The translations under genes were made by a program, and so were the position numbers. From Methylobacillus gramineus (GTDB lineage Bacteria > Pseudomonadota > Gammaproteobacteria > Burkholderiales > Methylophilaceae), in assembly GCF_020532675.1 (NCBI RefSeq), contig NZ_JAJAVE010000001.1, positions 930,001-994,000 on the forward strand: 64,000 nucleotides of DNA, given 5' to 3'. Below, one piece after another: positions 1-8,167 of this stretch. The notes beneath the pieces are model-generated. The model worked only from the letters and a program-made list of their open reading frames with translations, had not been told where the DNA came from and ran no database searches. The number at the start of each line of letters is the position of its first letter. Position 1 is the stretch's first letter.

Positions 1-120
1 ATTAGCTGCATTCAACCTCAATGTACCAACACGATCGTTAGACAAGCGACTCTCTACTGCTGTGAGCTCCGCTTTGATTTCTTGATATGTTTTTAAGATT
101 GTATTAGGCATTGCAATCAT
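1..120 (-). CDS. Hypothetical protein, N-terminal fragment cut by window edge
   Basis: Only the first 40 codons are visible. The start ATG at 120 overlaps the stop of the NdpA-like gene as ATGA, which indicates translational coupling; a second in-frame ATG lies three codons later. The visible part is a hydrophilic, probably helical segment (TYQEIKAELTAVESRL) with coiled-coil character. No family is recognisable from this much sequence. Because of the coupling its function is probably linked to the nucleoid-associated protein upstream. Confidence 0.6.
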   Translation of the reverse strand, partial: MIAMPNTILKTYQEIKAELTAVESRLSNDRVGTLRLNAAN

Positions 121-1160
121 TCATTTTTTTGGATCTTCTTTCTTGCAGCTATCTCTTCTTCCAGCTCTTTTGTCAAACTTTCTGGAATGCCAGTAATTGT
201 TAATTGACCGTTATTATAATGTACAGTTGAGCCAAGATGTTTTCTATCGAAACTTACATTGATACCTTTCCATGTACCTGAAAATTTCTCAAACCTTCTC
301 AACTCTCGCCTATCAATAGATAGCTCTTCCCCCAATTGTTGTTTCTCATTAATATAATTGATAAACCCTAAAGGATTATCAGAAAAAGTAGCATTACTTA
401 ATTCAGACAATAAAACTGGCTCATCTGCTCTCAGTTTAGATGAGATATATCCGTGCGCATAATCCAAATAATCTTGTATATGATCGGGCTCTACCTTTAA
501 CTCTTCTTTGGCGTATTTCTCTATAGATGCCTTAAGAATTTTTGTTTCTATAACAAGAGCTTTTTTATCTCGCGTGCAACCGATATAATCTTGGAAGTAA
601 TTTCTCAACTCACCTGCAAGCCCTGTTTTGAAACGAATGTAACGTTCACCTTGCTTAGCCTCCCATCTTGACAAATTCACAGTCGCGCCTAGATGTAATT
701 TATCCAAATCAAAAGTTTTAGAGGCAATCACTTTCAATGCTTCATCAATATCTAAGCCTTCAGTCATTTGTAGGATAGCTATAGCTAACCAATTTTCTGC
801 ACGATATTCATATTCATAAAATATCAAAAAACCACCCTTGACAGTAGTTTTAGATTTATCGTTAAGTACAGCTTCAAATTTCTTTGCCATATTGACAGTT
901 AGAGTTAAAAATGAATCCTCATTCTTGTCGGCGAAGTAAGTAGCAATATATTGCTCATAAGGTGGCTCAACATCAAAATCACCATCAACCCCAAAACCAC
1001 CAAGACTAAGACTTGCATTGGAAAAGAGTGAGATTAGTCTTTCAGTCAATTTTGGAGTCAGCACTTTAGGATCATCTAATTCCTCCCTATAAGTTGCCTT
1101 AACTTCACCTTTATCTCTTTCGCGTTGGACTTCGTGAATTACAAAACTCTTAATAGTCAT
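117..1160 (-). CDS. NdpA/YejK-like nucleoid-associated protein
   Basis: The 347-residue protein has the overall pattern of the NdpA (YejK) family: an N-terminal region opening with KSFVIHEVQRER, a central region around GATVNLSRWEAK, and the segment YFQDYIGCTRDKKALVIET near residue 190 typical of these proteins. Family members bind DNA or associate with the nucleoid; in islands they often sit in unexplained operons. A good Shine-Dalgarno (GGGGAG, 8 nt) precedes the ATG at 1160. The stop overlaps the start of the next, truncated gene. The genomic-island location and AT-rich codon use suggest it is not the housekeeping copy. Family assignment is by eye. Confidence 0.7.
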   Translation of the reverse strand: MTIKSFVIHEVQRERDKGEVKATYREELDDPKVLTPKLTERLISLFSNASLSLGGFGVDGDFDVEPPYEQYIATYFADKNEDSFLTLTVNMAKKFEAVLNDKSKTTVKGGFLIFYEYEYRAENWLAIAILQMTEGLDIDEALKVIASKTFDLDKLHLGATVNLSRWEAKQGERYIRFKTGLAGELRNYFQDYIGCTRDKKALVIETKILKASIEKYAKEELKVEPDHIQDYLDYAHGYISSKLRADEPVLLSELSNATFSDNPLGFINYINEKQQLGEELSIDRRELRRFEKFSGTWKGINVSFDRKHLGSTVHYNNGQLTITGIPESLTKELEEEIAARKKIQKNE

Positions 1161-1264
1161 TACTTTCTCCCCACCTATTGAAAATAAATTCCCGATTATT
1201 ATTTAAGGCTTATCTACACCTGAACGTTTAAAAATATTCATAACTGCATCTTTAAACTCTGCAG

Positions 1265-1666
1265 TTAAATAATCCATACAGTGTTCGGTTGGGCTCTTCC
1301 CATGCCCACTACCCCAATATGTTCAAGAATTGGCACCAGGTAACTGCTAATCATGGTCCTTCGGCCATTTGGGATTCTTATGGCTCTGCAAAACGGACCT
1401 GCTGCATGATCTTCTTTTCGCGCAGTGATCTCACAAGGGTTAGACTCATCGTGAGCATTAGCCTGTAGATAGCGAATCGCTTCTATGAATGAAGCGCGAT
1501 TAATAGGGATTTCCGTCTGAGCGCTCTCTGTGAGAATTACCACCCCGTTGGCATTTACTTCAATAATTGTAAATGTGACATTTGATCGTTCATCGGGAGT
1601 GTTGAGTGTCATGTCCTGTTCAATGTGGTGCCATGCTTCGTCAATTAAACGTTCTGCTTCATCCAT
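1265..1666 (-). CDS. Hypothetical protein, 133 aa
   Basis: I do not recognise a family. The open frame extends to a GTG at 1705, but the ATG at 1666 has a much better ribosome binding site (AAGGGG, 7 nt upstream), so MDEAERLIDEAWHHIEQ is taken as the N-terminus. The protein is acidic at the start and has a basic C-terminal third (RIPNGRRTMISSYLVPILE) resembling the end of a winged helix, which is only a guess. Just past the stop another frame continues open to 1203 (ending MNIFKRSGVDKP); it overlaps this gene by 13 nt and may be a separate micro-ORF or the true C-terminus after a frameshift. Confidence 0.55.
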   Translation of the reverse strand: MDEAERLIDEAWHHIEQDMTLNTPDERSNVTFTIIEVNANGVVILTESAQTEIPINRASFIEAIRYLQANAHDESNPCEITARKEDHAAGPFCRAIRIPNGRRTMISSYLVPILEHIGVVGMGRAQPNTVWII

Positions 1667-1831
1667 TGCATACCCCTTTATGAAATTATTCAACTCAATT
1701 TTCACTTTTTCTCTTTTATGCCTTGACGCAAAGTCCTGTCAGCAACAAACCATATGAAAATCAATACAACTATGACCGATTAGGTAAGAAACACAACCTA
1801 ACCCAATCTAAAATTTTATACTCAACTCGCA

Positions 1832-3094
1832 TCAAGGTTCTTTAGGTTCAGATGAGCCAGGAAATTTTGACGTTATCCTTTTAATAAAGGCTATAAATGA
1901 TTTTTTAAAATCTTCTGAAGATTCAAGTTGTCTTTGAAAAATAGGTGAATTAATAAACTCCTGCAAAGGACTTCCATAAGTATCTTTTTCAATCAATCTT
2001 AAAGGAATTTCATCAAACCTATTTAAGGCTGAGCCAAATAATTTTGCTTCAAATATTTCATTATCAAAACTTTCAGCCTCCCTTCGATACCCTTCATAAG
2101 CATTAGATATAGAAGCTTTGTAATAGTAATCCTCTGCAAGTTTGAATCTTTGTCCAATTTGCTTAGTTGCAATTAAAGCAATCCAGATAGGACCTCCGAT
2201 TCCTATAAAAGAAAAGATAACTGTAATGATAATTTTATATGGCTCCGAATTCATGCTCAATAAATTATTTAATGCTTCCAGCCTTGAAGAACCAATAAGC
2301 AGACCTGTAATAAGTGAAACAATCAAGATGAATACCCACCACTTCATTGAGGAATGCAACTCATCTGCTCTTTTATTAAATGAAGATCCCAATGCGGTAG
2401 ATGTGCCAATTCTGTGCAAGTCACTCAATTGATCGGTAAAATCTTTGGACTCTTTTCTTAACCTCTCTATTTGATCAAGAAGAGTTTTGCTGTCATTTTT
2501 ATTCGTAACTATCTTGTTAAATTCAATATTTGAATCATTAATTATTTTATCTAAATTTGATTTTACTTGCTTTAAATCTTCAATTTCAATTGGTAACTCA
2601 TCATTAATTTTTTCAGCTTTAGCCAATATATCAAGCTTGTAACTAATAGCATCTATCTCAGGCTCAATTTGTGCAAGTCTTGAAGAAACTAACTTTACTC
2701 TTCTTGCAAGCTTTGTTGGTAAGGCTTGTGAATCATCCACATTAACAAATATAGGATTAATATCATTCAATAAAAATCTTATTCTTTGCAAAGTGACAGC
2801 AATGGCTGCTAAAGAATCAGGTCCATGTCCTGAGTTAGCAATCCACTGACTAACAGTTGTTGCAGTAAATTGACCTATGCCTTGTATTATTTCAGAAATC
2901 ACATTCAAATCCGAACTACTTAATTCAATTTCAGGATCAACTGCGTCAATCAAACTCATGATTTTTGTTATTTCATACTTCATCCCAGATTGCGAAAATT
3001 GTATTAAATTCCATCCAGGTAAAGCAGCACTATCCGGTATTGTAGAATGCAATGATGTTAAAGAATTTTTAAGGTTTAAGAGCTCACCATTCAT
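1832..3094 (-). CDS. Membrane-anchored coiled-coil hypothetical protein
   Basis: This 420-residue protein has no family I recognise. Residues 1-150 are mostly helical. A long charged segment (about 130-230, rich in K, E, D and I) looks like a coiled coil. Two membrane helices follow: WWVFILIVSLITGLLIG near 252 and IIITVIFSFIGIGGPIWIAL near 290. The remaining 120 residues are soluble and helical. The layout suggests an inner-membrane protein with long cytoplasmic coils on both sides. The ATG at 3094 follows an AGAGGG ribosome site. It lies on an AT-rich island between unknown genes; a defence or plasmid-type role is possible but nothing in the sequence proves it. Confidence 0.6.
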   Translation of the reverse strand: MNGELLNLKNSLTSLHSTIPDSAALPGWNLIQFSQSGMKYEITKIMSLIDAVDPEIELSSSDLNVISEIIQGIGQFTATTVSQWIANSGHGPDSLAAIAVTLQRIRFLLNDINPIFVNVDDSQALPTKLARRVKLVSSRLAQIEPEIDAISYKLDILAKAEKINDELPIEIEDLKQVKSNLDKIINDSNIEFNKIVTNKNDSKTLLDQIERLRKESKDFTDQLSDLHRIGTSTALGSSFNKRADELHSSMKWWVFILIVSLITGLLIGSSRLEALNNLLSMNSEPYKIIITVIFSFIGIGGPIWIALIATKQIGQRFKLAEDYYYKASISNAYEGYRREAESFDNEIFEAKLFGSALNRFDEIPLRLIEKDTYGSPLQEFINSPIFQRQLESSEDFKKSFIAFIKRITSKFPGSSEPKEP

Positions 3095-3190
3095 GACTAT
3101 CCCTCTCTTTTTCTAAATTTAACTTTATATTTAAAATTTCAGATGTAAATCTATAATTCTTTCTCATCATCAGTTGCATAACTTTGTTTA

Positions 3191-3664
3191 TTAAAATCCC
3201 AAATTCAACTCTGGTATTTCACCTGTCTCAAGCATCAACAAAAACTGCTTCTCTTGGAGGATTAGCACATTCTGCGAACGTGCCTTGCCTACTTTCGCAT
3301 GGCCAGCATTTGACCCTACACATAAATATCTCAAACCAGTAGTAACGTTCTTAGGTACATGCATTCCCTTGTTCAGGGCAATGTCAATGAGTTCATCCTT
3401 GCGAGCACTGGCAAAACCGGTAAACAAGACTTCTGTAGGCTTATGCTTGAATTCGGATGGTTTGGGTGGTGGCTCCGGGAAGGGATCGATCAACTCTTTT
3501 TCGGAGCCGTCGATGTATTCGGATATTTTGTATTTTAGGAAGGTTTTATGGGTGGTGTCACCCACTTCGCGGCCACAGAGATATTGGCCGTCTTCTACCC
3601 ACCCCGGACTCATATGTACAACACGGGCTTCAATAGCGCCGTTTTTCTTGTAGATGAACTTCAT
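3191..3664 (-). CDS. BRCT-domain protein
   Basis: The C-terminal half (from about residue 80) has the BRCT pattern: EVLFTGFAS, a helix with KDELIDIALNKG, then VTTGLRYLCVGSN and a final helix. This matches the BRCT domain of NAD-dependent DNA ligases and stand-alone island proteins. The N-terminal 60 residues form a short beta-rich module (GQYLCGREVGDTTHKTFLKY) that faintly resembles a WYL-type fold. BRCT modules bind DNA ends or phosphopeptides. The ATG at 3664 is preferred over the in-frame one at 3685 because a GGGGGGAG ribosome site lies directly before it. No catalytic domain is present. Confidence 0.65.
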   Translation of the reverse strand: MKFIYKKNGAIEARVVHMSPGWVEDGQYLCGREVGDTTHKTFLKYKISEYIDGSEKELIDPFPEPPPKPSEFKHKPTEVLFTGFASARKDELIDIALNKGMHVPKNVTTGLRYLCVGSNAGHAKVGKARSQNVLILQEKQFLLMLETGEIPELNLGF

Positions 3665-3700
3665 TGCTCCCCCCAATGAATTCACTAAGCAGTTAGTTTG

Positions 3701-4057
3701 CTATGTGGATTTTTTTATATACCGCGCCAGACTCAATAATGTTTGCCTGCCTTCATCATTTGTATGAGCAAACACTTCCAACAGTTCTTCTAAATCACTC
3801 CGGTCATATCCGATTGCATCTTGATAACTTTTATTTGCAATATCAGCTCTGCTTCCTGTCAGCAAATAGACGATATCCGCCCCTACTTCAGCCAATTTCA
3901 TTAGTACGTCTGCGCCAGGTAATGAGGTACCACTTTCATACTTTCCCCAAATTACACGGCTTACTAGACATTTTTCGGCAATAAGGGCTTGAGAAAAAGA
4001 TAATCGCCCACGCTCTTCGCGCAACCGCAAATAAAAGTTGTCTTTAATAGTTGACAT
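3701..4057 (-). CDS. XRE-family helix-turn-helix regulator
   Basis: Residues 1-70 form a phage-repressor-type HTH: FYLRLREERGRLSFSQALIA, then VSRVIWGKYESGTSLPG and a third helix ending in IVYLLTG, the usual end of the Cro/CI-like domain. The 45-residue tail is helical and could dimerise. The open frame runs on to 4087, but MSTIKDNF is the more natural family start; neither start has a strong ribosome site. It is divergent from the small gene at 4120 and next to the integrase, so it probably controls island maintenance or excision. Confidence 0.75.
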   Translation of the reverse strand: MSTIKDNFYLRLREERGRLSFSQALIAEKCLVSRVIWGKYESGTSLPGADVLMKLAEVGADIVYLLTGSRADIANKSYQDAIGYDRSDLEELLEVFAHTNDEGRQTLLSLARYIKKST

Positions 4058-4119
4058 AGAAAATAAATAATTGTTTTCATAATGCACTCATTGTGTAACC
4101 AACTAGAAGAATATAGGCG

Positions 4120-4386
4120 ATGACTGCAAGGCGCAAACGTAATGCAAATGGTGTGGTGCGCAGACAAATCGGTCTGCGGTTACCTGCTGCTGAACTTCAG
4201 CACCATGAGGCCATTTGTAGTAAGCATGATTTAACCAATTCAGCCCTCGCCTATTCTGCATATAAGGCGGGTCTCCCCCTTGTTATGAAGTCCCTTAAAT
4301 CAGCGTCCTCCCTTGCTGATCCTCAAGGTGCCGTATCCTCCCCGAGCGGCACCTCTTTTTATTCCTCGGCCGTGAAAACAGTCTAG
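4120..4386 (+). CDS. Small basic protein, possible ribbon-helix-helix
   Basis: An 88-residue frame begins 60 bp from the divergent repressor. The basic start (MTARRKRNANG) followed by RRQIGLRLPAAELQHHEAIC and a second helix is compatible with a ribbon-helix-helix DNA-binding protein of the kind found in integrative elements. The last 30 codons overlap the 3' end of the integrase on the opposite strand and are low complexity, so the true protein may be less conserved there. No enzyme motif is present. It may be a directionality or copy-control factor; this is inference from position. Confidence 0.45.
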   Translation: MTARRKRNANGVVRRQIGLRLPAAELQHHEAICSKHDLTNSALAYSAYKAGLPLVMKSLKSASSLADPQGAVSSPSGTSFYSSAVKTV

Positions 4387-5580
4387 CCTTTCTCTTTTTT
4401 CAGCTGCCTCCAGGTAATCCGACCACCATTGCATCATCACCTGCCTCTCAGGCCAATACTCAGCCCGGTTATAAGCCCGCCTCACTTTGTTTTTCTCGGT
4501 ATGTGCAAGCTGCTTTTCGATCACATCGGATTTGAAGCCAGATTCATTCAATATCGTTGATGCCACTGACCTGAAACCATGGCCGGTCATCTTGCCTTTA
4601 TACCCCATGCGGTAGAGGGCAAACAGCAAGGTGTTGTTGCTGACAGGTACCATGATATTCCTGCCCGGCAATATGTACTTGCTCAGACCTGACAGTTTTT
4701 TAAGCTCGACCATGATCTGTATCACTTGTTTGGACATCGGCACCAGGTGATCCTGGTTGGCTTTCATCCGCTCTGCTGGAATAGACCATATATTCCTATC
4801 GAAATCGATCTCCGACCACTCCCCAGCAAGCAATTCCGTGGTGCGCAAGAATGTATGAGCGAGTAATTGCAGGCCCAGCTGTGTCTTGTAATCTCCAGTG
4901 AGGTGATATTTGGCAATGCTCTGCATCAAGATTGGCACCCGCTGCGGGCGGATTGCATTCTGATTCTTGGCGGTGTGGGGTGTCAAAGCCCCCTTAAGAG
5001 CTGCTGACAGGTCAAAAGCACATCGACCGGTTGCAATGCCATAGCGGAAAATCTGACCACATACACCCAAAACCCGATGCGCCAGGTCAAATGCGCCGCG
5101 CTTTTCCATTTTACTGATCATGGCCAGCAGTTCAGGACCGGTGATCTGTGCGATCGGACGATCGCCAATGAATGGAATGATATTGGTCTGGATCCTGCGC
5201 CGTACGTCAGTCCCATGAGAAGGCGCCCAGCTCGCCACCTGTTTTTCATACCATTCCCAGGCAACCAGCTCAAATGTATTGAGCGATTCGATCTTGCGCT
5301 CAATTGAGGCGAGTTTTTTAGCTGCGGATGGATCTATACCTTCAGCTAGTTTTTCAGCGGCCTCCAGCGTCTTGCGCCGCGCTGCCAACAACGTGACACC
5401 GGGGTATGTCCCAATAGTCAGTGACTTTTCTTTTCCGTGGAATTTATAGCGAAAGCGAAAGCTCTTGTTACCGTTGGCATACACCCACAGAAACAACCCT
5501 CCCCCATCTGCAATCTTACGAAGTGGCCTGTCGTTGCTGGTTGCAGTGCGACAGACAACATCAGTTAATACCTTACCCAT
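4300..5580 (-). CDS. P4-type tyrosine recombinase (island integrase)
   Basis: The N-terminal 90 residues are the arm-binding domain of P4-like integrases (DGGGLFLWV, FRFRYKFHGKEKSLTIGTYP). A core-binding region follows, then the catalytic domain with HTFLRTTELLAGEW (first Arg, near 245), GHGFRSVAST (HxxR) and the C-terminal HTEKNKVRRAYNR with the nucleophilic Tyr. All key residues appear intact, so the enzyme could be active. It lies with its start facing the tRNA-Ser 3' end, where such enzymes recombine. About 25 extra residues follow the usual family end (WWSDYLEAAEK). The promoter region contains repeated motifs that may be arm sites. Confidence 0.93.
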   Translation of the reverse strand: MGKVLTDVVCRTATSNDRPLRKIADGGGLFLWVYANGNKSFRFRYKFHGKEKSLTIGTYPGVTLLAARRKTLEAAEKLAEGIDPSAAKKLASIERKIESLNTFELVAWEWYEKQVASWAPSHGTDVRRRIQTNIIPFIGDRPIAQITGPELLAMISKMEKRGAFDLAHRVLGVCGQIFRYGIATGRCAFDLSAALKGALTPHTAKNQNAIRPQRVPILMQSIAKYHLTGDYKTQLGLQLLAHTFLRTTELLAGEWSEIDFDRNIWSIPAERMKANQDHLVPMSKQVIQIMVELKKLSGLSKYILPGRNIMVPVSNNTLLFALYRMGYKGKMTGHGFRSVASTILNESGFKSDVIEKQLAHTEKNKVRRAYNRAEYWPERQVMMQWWSDYLEAAEKRERLDCFHGRGIKRGAARGGYGTLRISKGGR

Positions 5581-5601
5581 TTTGTTATTCTTTATTGATG
5601 G

Positions 5602-5653
5602 GTGGGGTAAAAAATACCCAAGGGTGGGGTAAATGTCGTTTTTTATACCCCAC
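5602..5653. repeat. Triplicated GTGGGGTA motif at integrase promoter
   Basis: The octamer GTGGGGTA occurs directly at 5602-5609 and 5624-5631 and inverted at 5646-5653, immediately upstream of the integrase start. Iterated short motifs between an integrase gene and its attachment site are commonly arm-type integrase sites or regulator operators. That role is inferred; the repeats themselves are visible. Confidence 0.5.
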
Positions 5654-5671
5654 TTTGCACCCGGTTTGTCC

Positions 5672-5779
5672 CGAACGCCTGCGAACGGCTACAGACGCGC
5701 CAAGGCAAAAATATACATGGGATTAATAACTTGTGTAACCAACTGGGGGATTTTTGGACCTAGACGAACGCCTACGAAC
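5672..5779. repeat. Direct repeat CGAACGCCTRCGAAC between int and tRNA-Ser
   Basis: A 15-mer occurs at 5672-5686 (cgaacgcctgcgaac) and again at 5765-5779 (cgaacgcctacgaac), differing at one base, with the second copy ending 7 bp from the tRNA 3' end. This is a likely pair of integrase or excisionase binding sites flanking the crossover. The function is inferred from location. Confidence 0.45.
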
Positions 5780-5786
5780 ATGTATT

Positions 5787-5874
5787 TGGCGGAAGCGGTG
5801 AGATTCGAACTCACGAACCCTTTCGGATCGCCAGTTTTCAAGACTGGTGCCTTCAACCACTCGGCCACACTTCC
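5787..5874 (-). tRNA. tRNA-Ser (anticodon UGA)
   Basis: The minus strand gives an 88-nt class II tRNA with encoded CCA. The acceptor arm GGAAGTG pairs with CGCTTCC, the anticodon loop is CTTGAAA with anticodon TGA, there is a serine-type long variable arm, and the T arm carries GTTCGAATC. The gene is intact and is the probable integration target of the island on its 3' side. A hairpin (CTTTCGG at 5883-5889 with CCGAAAG at 5900-5906) lies between it and def. Confidence 0.97.
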
Positions 5875-5928
5875 GTTCAGAACTTTCGGCTTCAGATCAC
5901 CGAAAGGACGACATTCTAGCACAAGAAA

Positions 5929-6462
5929 TTAATCATCTTCCACTACCATGCCAGGAAATAATACATCCGTGAAGCCAAATTGAGCTAAGTCACGGATACG
6001 CATGGGATAAAGTACGCCATCTAGATGATCACACTCGTGTTGCACGACTCTCGCATGGAAGCCACTGACTAATCTATCAATCGGCTGTCCGTACTGATCA
6101 AACCCTGTGTAATGTAGCCGCTCATATCGTGGCACTACGCCCCGCATGCCTGGCACGGATAGGCAACCTTCCCAGCCATCCTCCAGATTTTCACCCACAG
6201 GAGTAAGTGTAGGATTGATCAACACGGTGTAAGGCACCTGATCGGCATCGGGATACCGTGGATTTTTACCTACGCCAAAAATGACCACCCTCAGGCTGAC
6301 CCCAATTTGCGGTGCTGCAATCCCTGCACCATTCATATGGGCCATGGTGTCCTCCATGTCCTGGATGAGGGCATGCAGCTCAGGGCTATCAAACTCTGTG
6401 ACGGGCGCTGCTTTTTGCAGCAATATCGGGTCACCCATTTTCAAGACGGGTCTAACAGGCAT
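5929..6462 (-). CDS. def: Peptide deformylase
   Basis: The enzyme removes the formyl group from the N-terminal methionine of nascent proteins. All three family motifs are present: GIAAPQIG near residue 45, EGCLS near 90 with the metal-binding Cys, and QHECDH near 135 with the two metal-binding His and the catalytic Glu. At 177 residues it has normal length. Its start overlaps the end of the phosphorylase gene by 11 bp, so the two are probably co-transcribed. It is not next to fmt, so it may be a second deformylase rather than the fmt-linked copy. Confidence 0.95.
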   Translation of the reverse strand: MPVRPVLKMGDPILLQKAAPVTEFDSPELHALIQDMEDTMAHMNGAGIAAPQIGVSLRVVIFGVGKNPRYPDADQVPYTVLINPTLTPVGENLEDGWEGCLSVPGMRGVVPRYERLHYTGFDQYGQPIDRLVSGFHARVVQHECDHLDGVLYPMRIRDLAQFGFTDVLFPGMVVEDD

Positions 6463-7198
6463 GTCCCACCACCACCCTTTCTATCAAGTTACGTACACGT
6501 TGCATGGTTTCATTGAGCACTTCACCCATCTCTTCATAGCGTATACCATGCTGGCTGGACCCACGCCCAGCAGCATGGTTGGCAACCGGGCAAATCGCGG
6601 CATAGCTGAGATCCAACTCTCTTGCCAGTGCAGCTTCAGGCATACCGGTCATTCCGACGATTGTGGCGCCATCACGTTCCAGGCGGTTAATCTCGGCGGC
6701 GGTTTCCAGCCTTGGTCCTTGTACGCAAGCGTATACACCACCATCGAACAACGGTTCCTCTGTCTGTTTTCCCGCATCAAGACATAAAGAACGTAATTTG
6801 GCGCTATAGGGCTCAGTGAAGTCGATATGCTTGACCGGCAAGTCCCCGCCATCGTAAAAGGTATTCTTTCTGGCCTGTGTGTAATCAATGATCTGATCTG
6901 GCACCACGATAGTACCGGGGCCAAGATCAGCATGGATACCGCCTACAGTCGCCACTGAAACAATGTCGCGCACGCCCTCTGAGTGTAGGGCCCAGATGTT
7001 GGCACGATAGTTCACCACATGTGGCGGGATGGTATGTCCATGACCATGCCGTGGCAGAAAAATAATCTCATGGCCACAAATATCGCCAAAGATGAGCGGG
7101 CCCGAAGGCTCGCCATAAGGGGTGCGGATAATTTGCCTCCGCTTGATCTTCAGATTGGCCAGCTTGGTCAGCCCTGTACCACCAATAATGCCTAGCAT
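6452..7198 (-). CDS. S-methyl-5'-thioadenosine/thioinosine phosphorylase
   Basis: This is a purine nucleoside phosphorylase of the MTA/MTI group. It splits methylthioadenosine or methylthioinosine with phosphate and salvages the by-product of polyamine synthesis. The motifs are LGIIGGTGL at the N-terminus, [20 protein letters not shown] (phosphate and purine site), [10 protein letters not shown] and [16 protein letters not shown]. The frame is open to 7261, but ATG 7198 starts at the family's N-terminal strand and has a GTGGAG site, giving 248 residues. Whether the enzyme prefers the adenine or hypoxanthine nucleoside cannot be decided by eye. Confidence 0.9.
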   Translation of the reverse strand: MLGIIGGTGLTKLANLKIKRRQIIRTPYGEPSGPLIFGDICGHEIIFLPRHGHGHTIPPHVVNYRANIWALHSEGVRDIVSVATVGGIHADLGPGTIVVPDQIIDYTQARKNTFYDGGDLPVKHIDFTEPYSAKLRSLCLDAGKQTEEPLFDGGVYACVQGPRLETAAEINRLERDGATIVGMTGMPEAALARELDLSYAAICPVANHAAGRGSSQHGIRYEEMGEVLNETMQRVRNLIERVVVGHAC

Positions 7199-7276
7199 GA
7201 AAACTCCACTGTTTCTAACCGCCACATTGTAGCGCAACAATCTTCGCTTGCCACAAAGCACGGCTACAAGTGTTTT

Positions 7277-8167
7277 ATGGCATACTTTAGCCCGCTTATG
7301 ACTACTTCAAACCCCCAAGCCGCCATTGATGCAAGCATGGCCCTGGCCAAATCGCATTATGAAAACTTTCCGGTCGCCTCCTTTCTGCTACCCAAGCATC
7401 TGCGTGAGCCTATCGGCCTGATTTATTCATTTGCACGCCAAGCAGATGATTTTGCTGATGAGGGAGACTTTAGCCCTGAACAACGGCTTGAAATGCTGCA
7501 AGCATTTCGTCTGCAACTAGACAAGATTAAACATGAGCAATCGCCTGACACCGAACTTTTCAAGGCATTGCAGGCCATGATAAAAGAGCGCCAGCTACCA
7601 TTGGAACCATTTTATGATCTGCTTTCTGCCTTTAGCCAGGATGTTGTCAAAGCGCGTTATGCCGACTTTGGCCAGGTAATAGACTATTGCAGACGTTCTG
7701 CGAACCCGGTGGGTAGGCTCCTGCTGCATCTATACAAGGCAGCCACGCCAAGAAACCTCGGCTTGTCTGATGCGATTTGTACCTCACTGCAACTCATCAA
7801 CTTTTTGCAGGATGTAGAAATCGATTATCGCAAAGACAGGATTTATTTCCCGCAAGATGAAATGCTGAAATACAAAATCACCGAAGAACAAATAGCACGG
7901 CAGATTGCGGATAAAAAAAGTGCGGGTACCTGGAGCCTCTTTATGGAGTTCCAGATCAATCGCACTCGACGTCTACTTCAATCCGGGGCCCCACTCGGCT
8001 TGATTTTGCCTGGTCGCATCGGGCTGGAAATGCGGTCAATTATCGCTGGAGGCGAACGTATTCTGCACAAACTTCATCGCAGCCATGGCGATGTATTTCA
8101 CCAGCGCCCAGTACTTACTCCAAGAGACTGGGCTTACATGCTTTATCGGGCAGTGAGCAAAAAATGA
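7277..8167 (+). CDS. hpnC: Hydroxysqualene synthase HpnC
   Basis: This is a squalene/phytoene-synthase-fold enzyme. In the HpnCDE route HpnC turns presqualene diphosphate into hydroxysqualene. The first aspartate-rich motif DDFADE is at residues 57-62, and the second, FLQDVEIDYRKDRIYFP, near 180. The assignment to HpnC rather than HpnD comes from gene order and sequence style (short N-terminus, ASFLLPKHLREPI). It overlaps hpnD by 4 bp (ATGA). The start is uncertain, since an in-frame ATG at 7298 is equally possible and neither has a clear ribosome site. The pathway feeds hopanoid membrane lipids; the cyclase gene is not in the window. Confidence 0.92.
   Translation: MAYFSPLMTTSNPQAAIDASMALAKSHYENFPVASFLLPKHLREPIGLIYSFARQADDFADEGDFSPEQRLEMLQAFRLQLDKIKHEQSPDTELFKALQAMIKERQLPLEPFYDLLSAFSQDVVKARYADFGQVIDYCRRSANPVGRLLLHLYKAATPRNLGLSDAICTSLQLINFLQDVEIDYRKDRIYFPQDEMLKYKITEEQIARQIADKKSAGTWSLFMEFQINRTRRLLQSGAPLGLILPGRIGLEMRSIIAGGERILHKLHRSHGDVFHQRPVLTPRDWAYMLYRAVSKK

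Larger units (their letters stand above)
1..5786. mobile_element. Right part of a genomic island inserted at tRNA-Ser(UGA)
   Basis: A P4-type tyrosine integrase lies just beyond the 3' end of tRNA-Ser(UGA), the usual arrangement for tRNA-targeted islands. The genes to its left (repressor, BRCT protein, unknown membrane protein, NdpA-like protein) are clearly more AT-rich than the core genes after position 5929 and include no housekeeping function. The distal boundary, where a second copy of the tRNA 3' end should occur, is not in the window, so size and class (integrative element or satellite prophage) cannot be settled. Confidence 0.75.
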
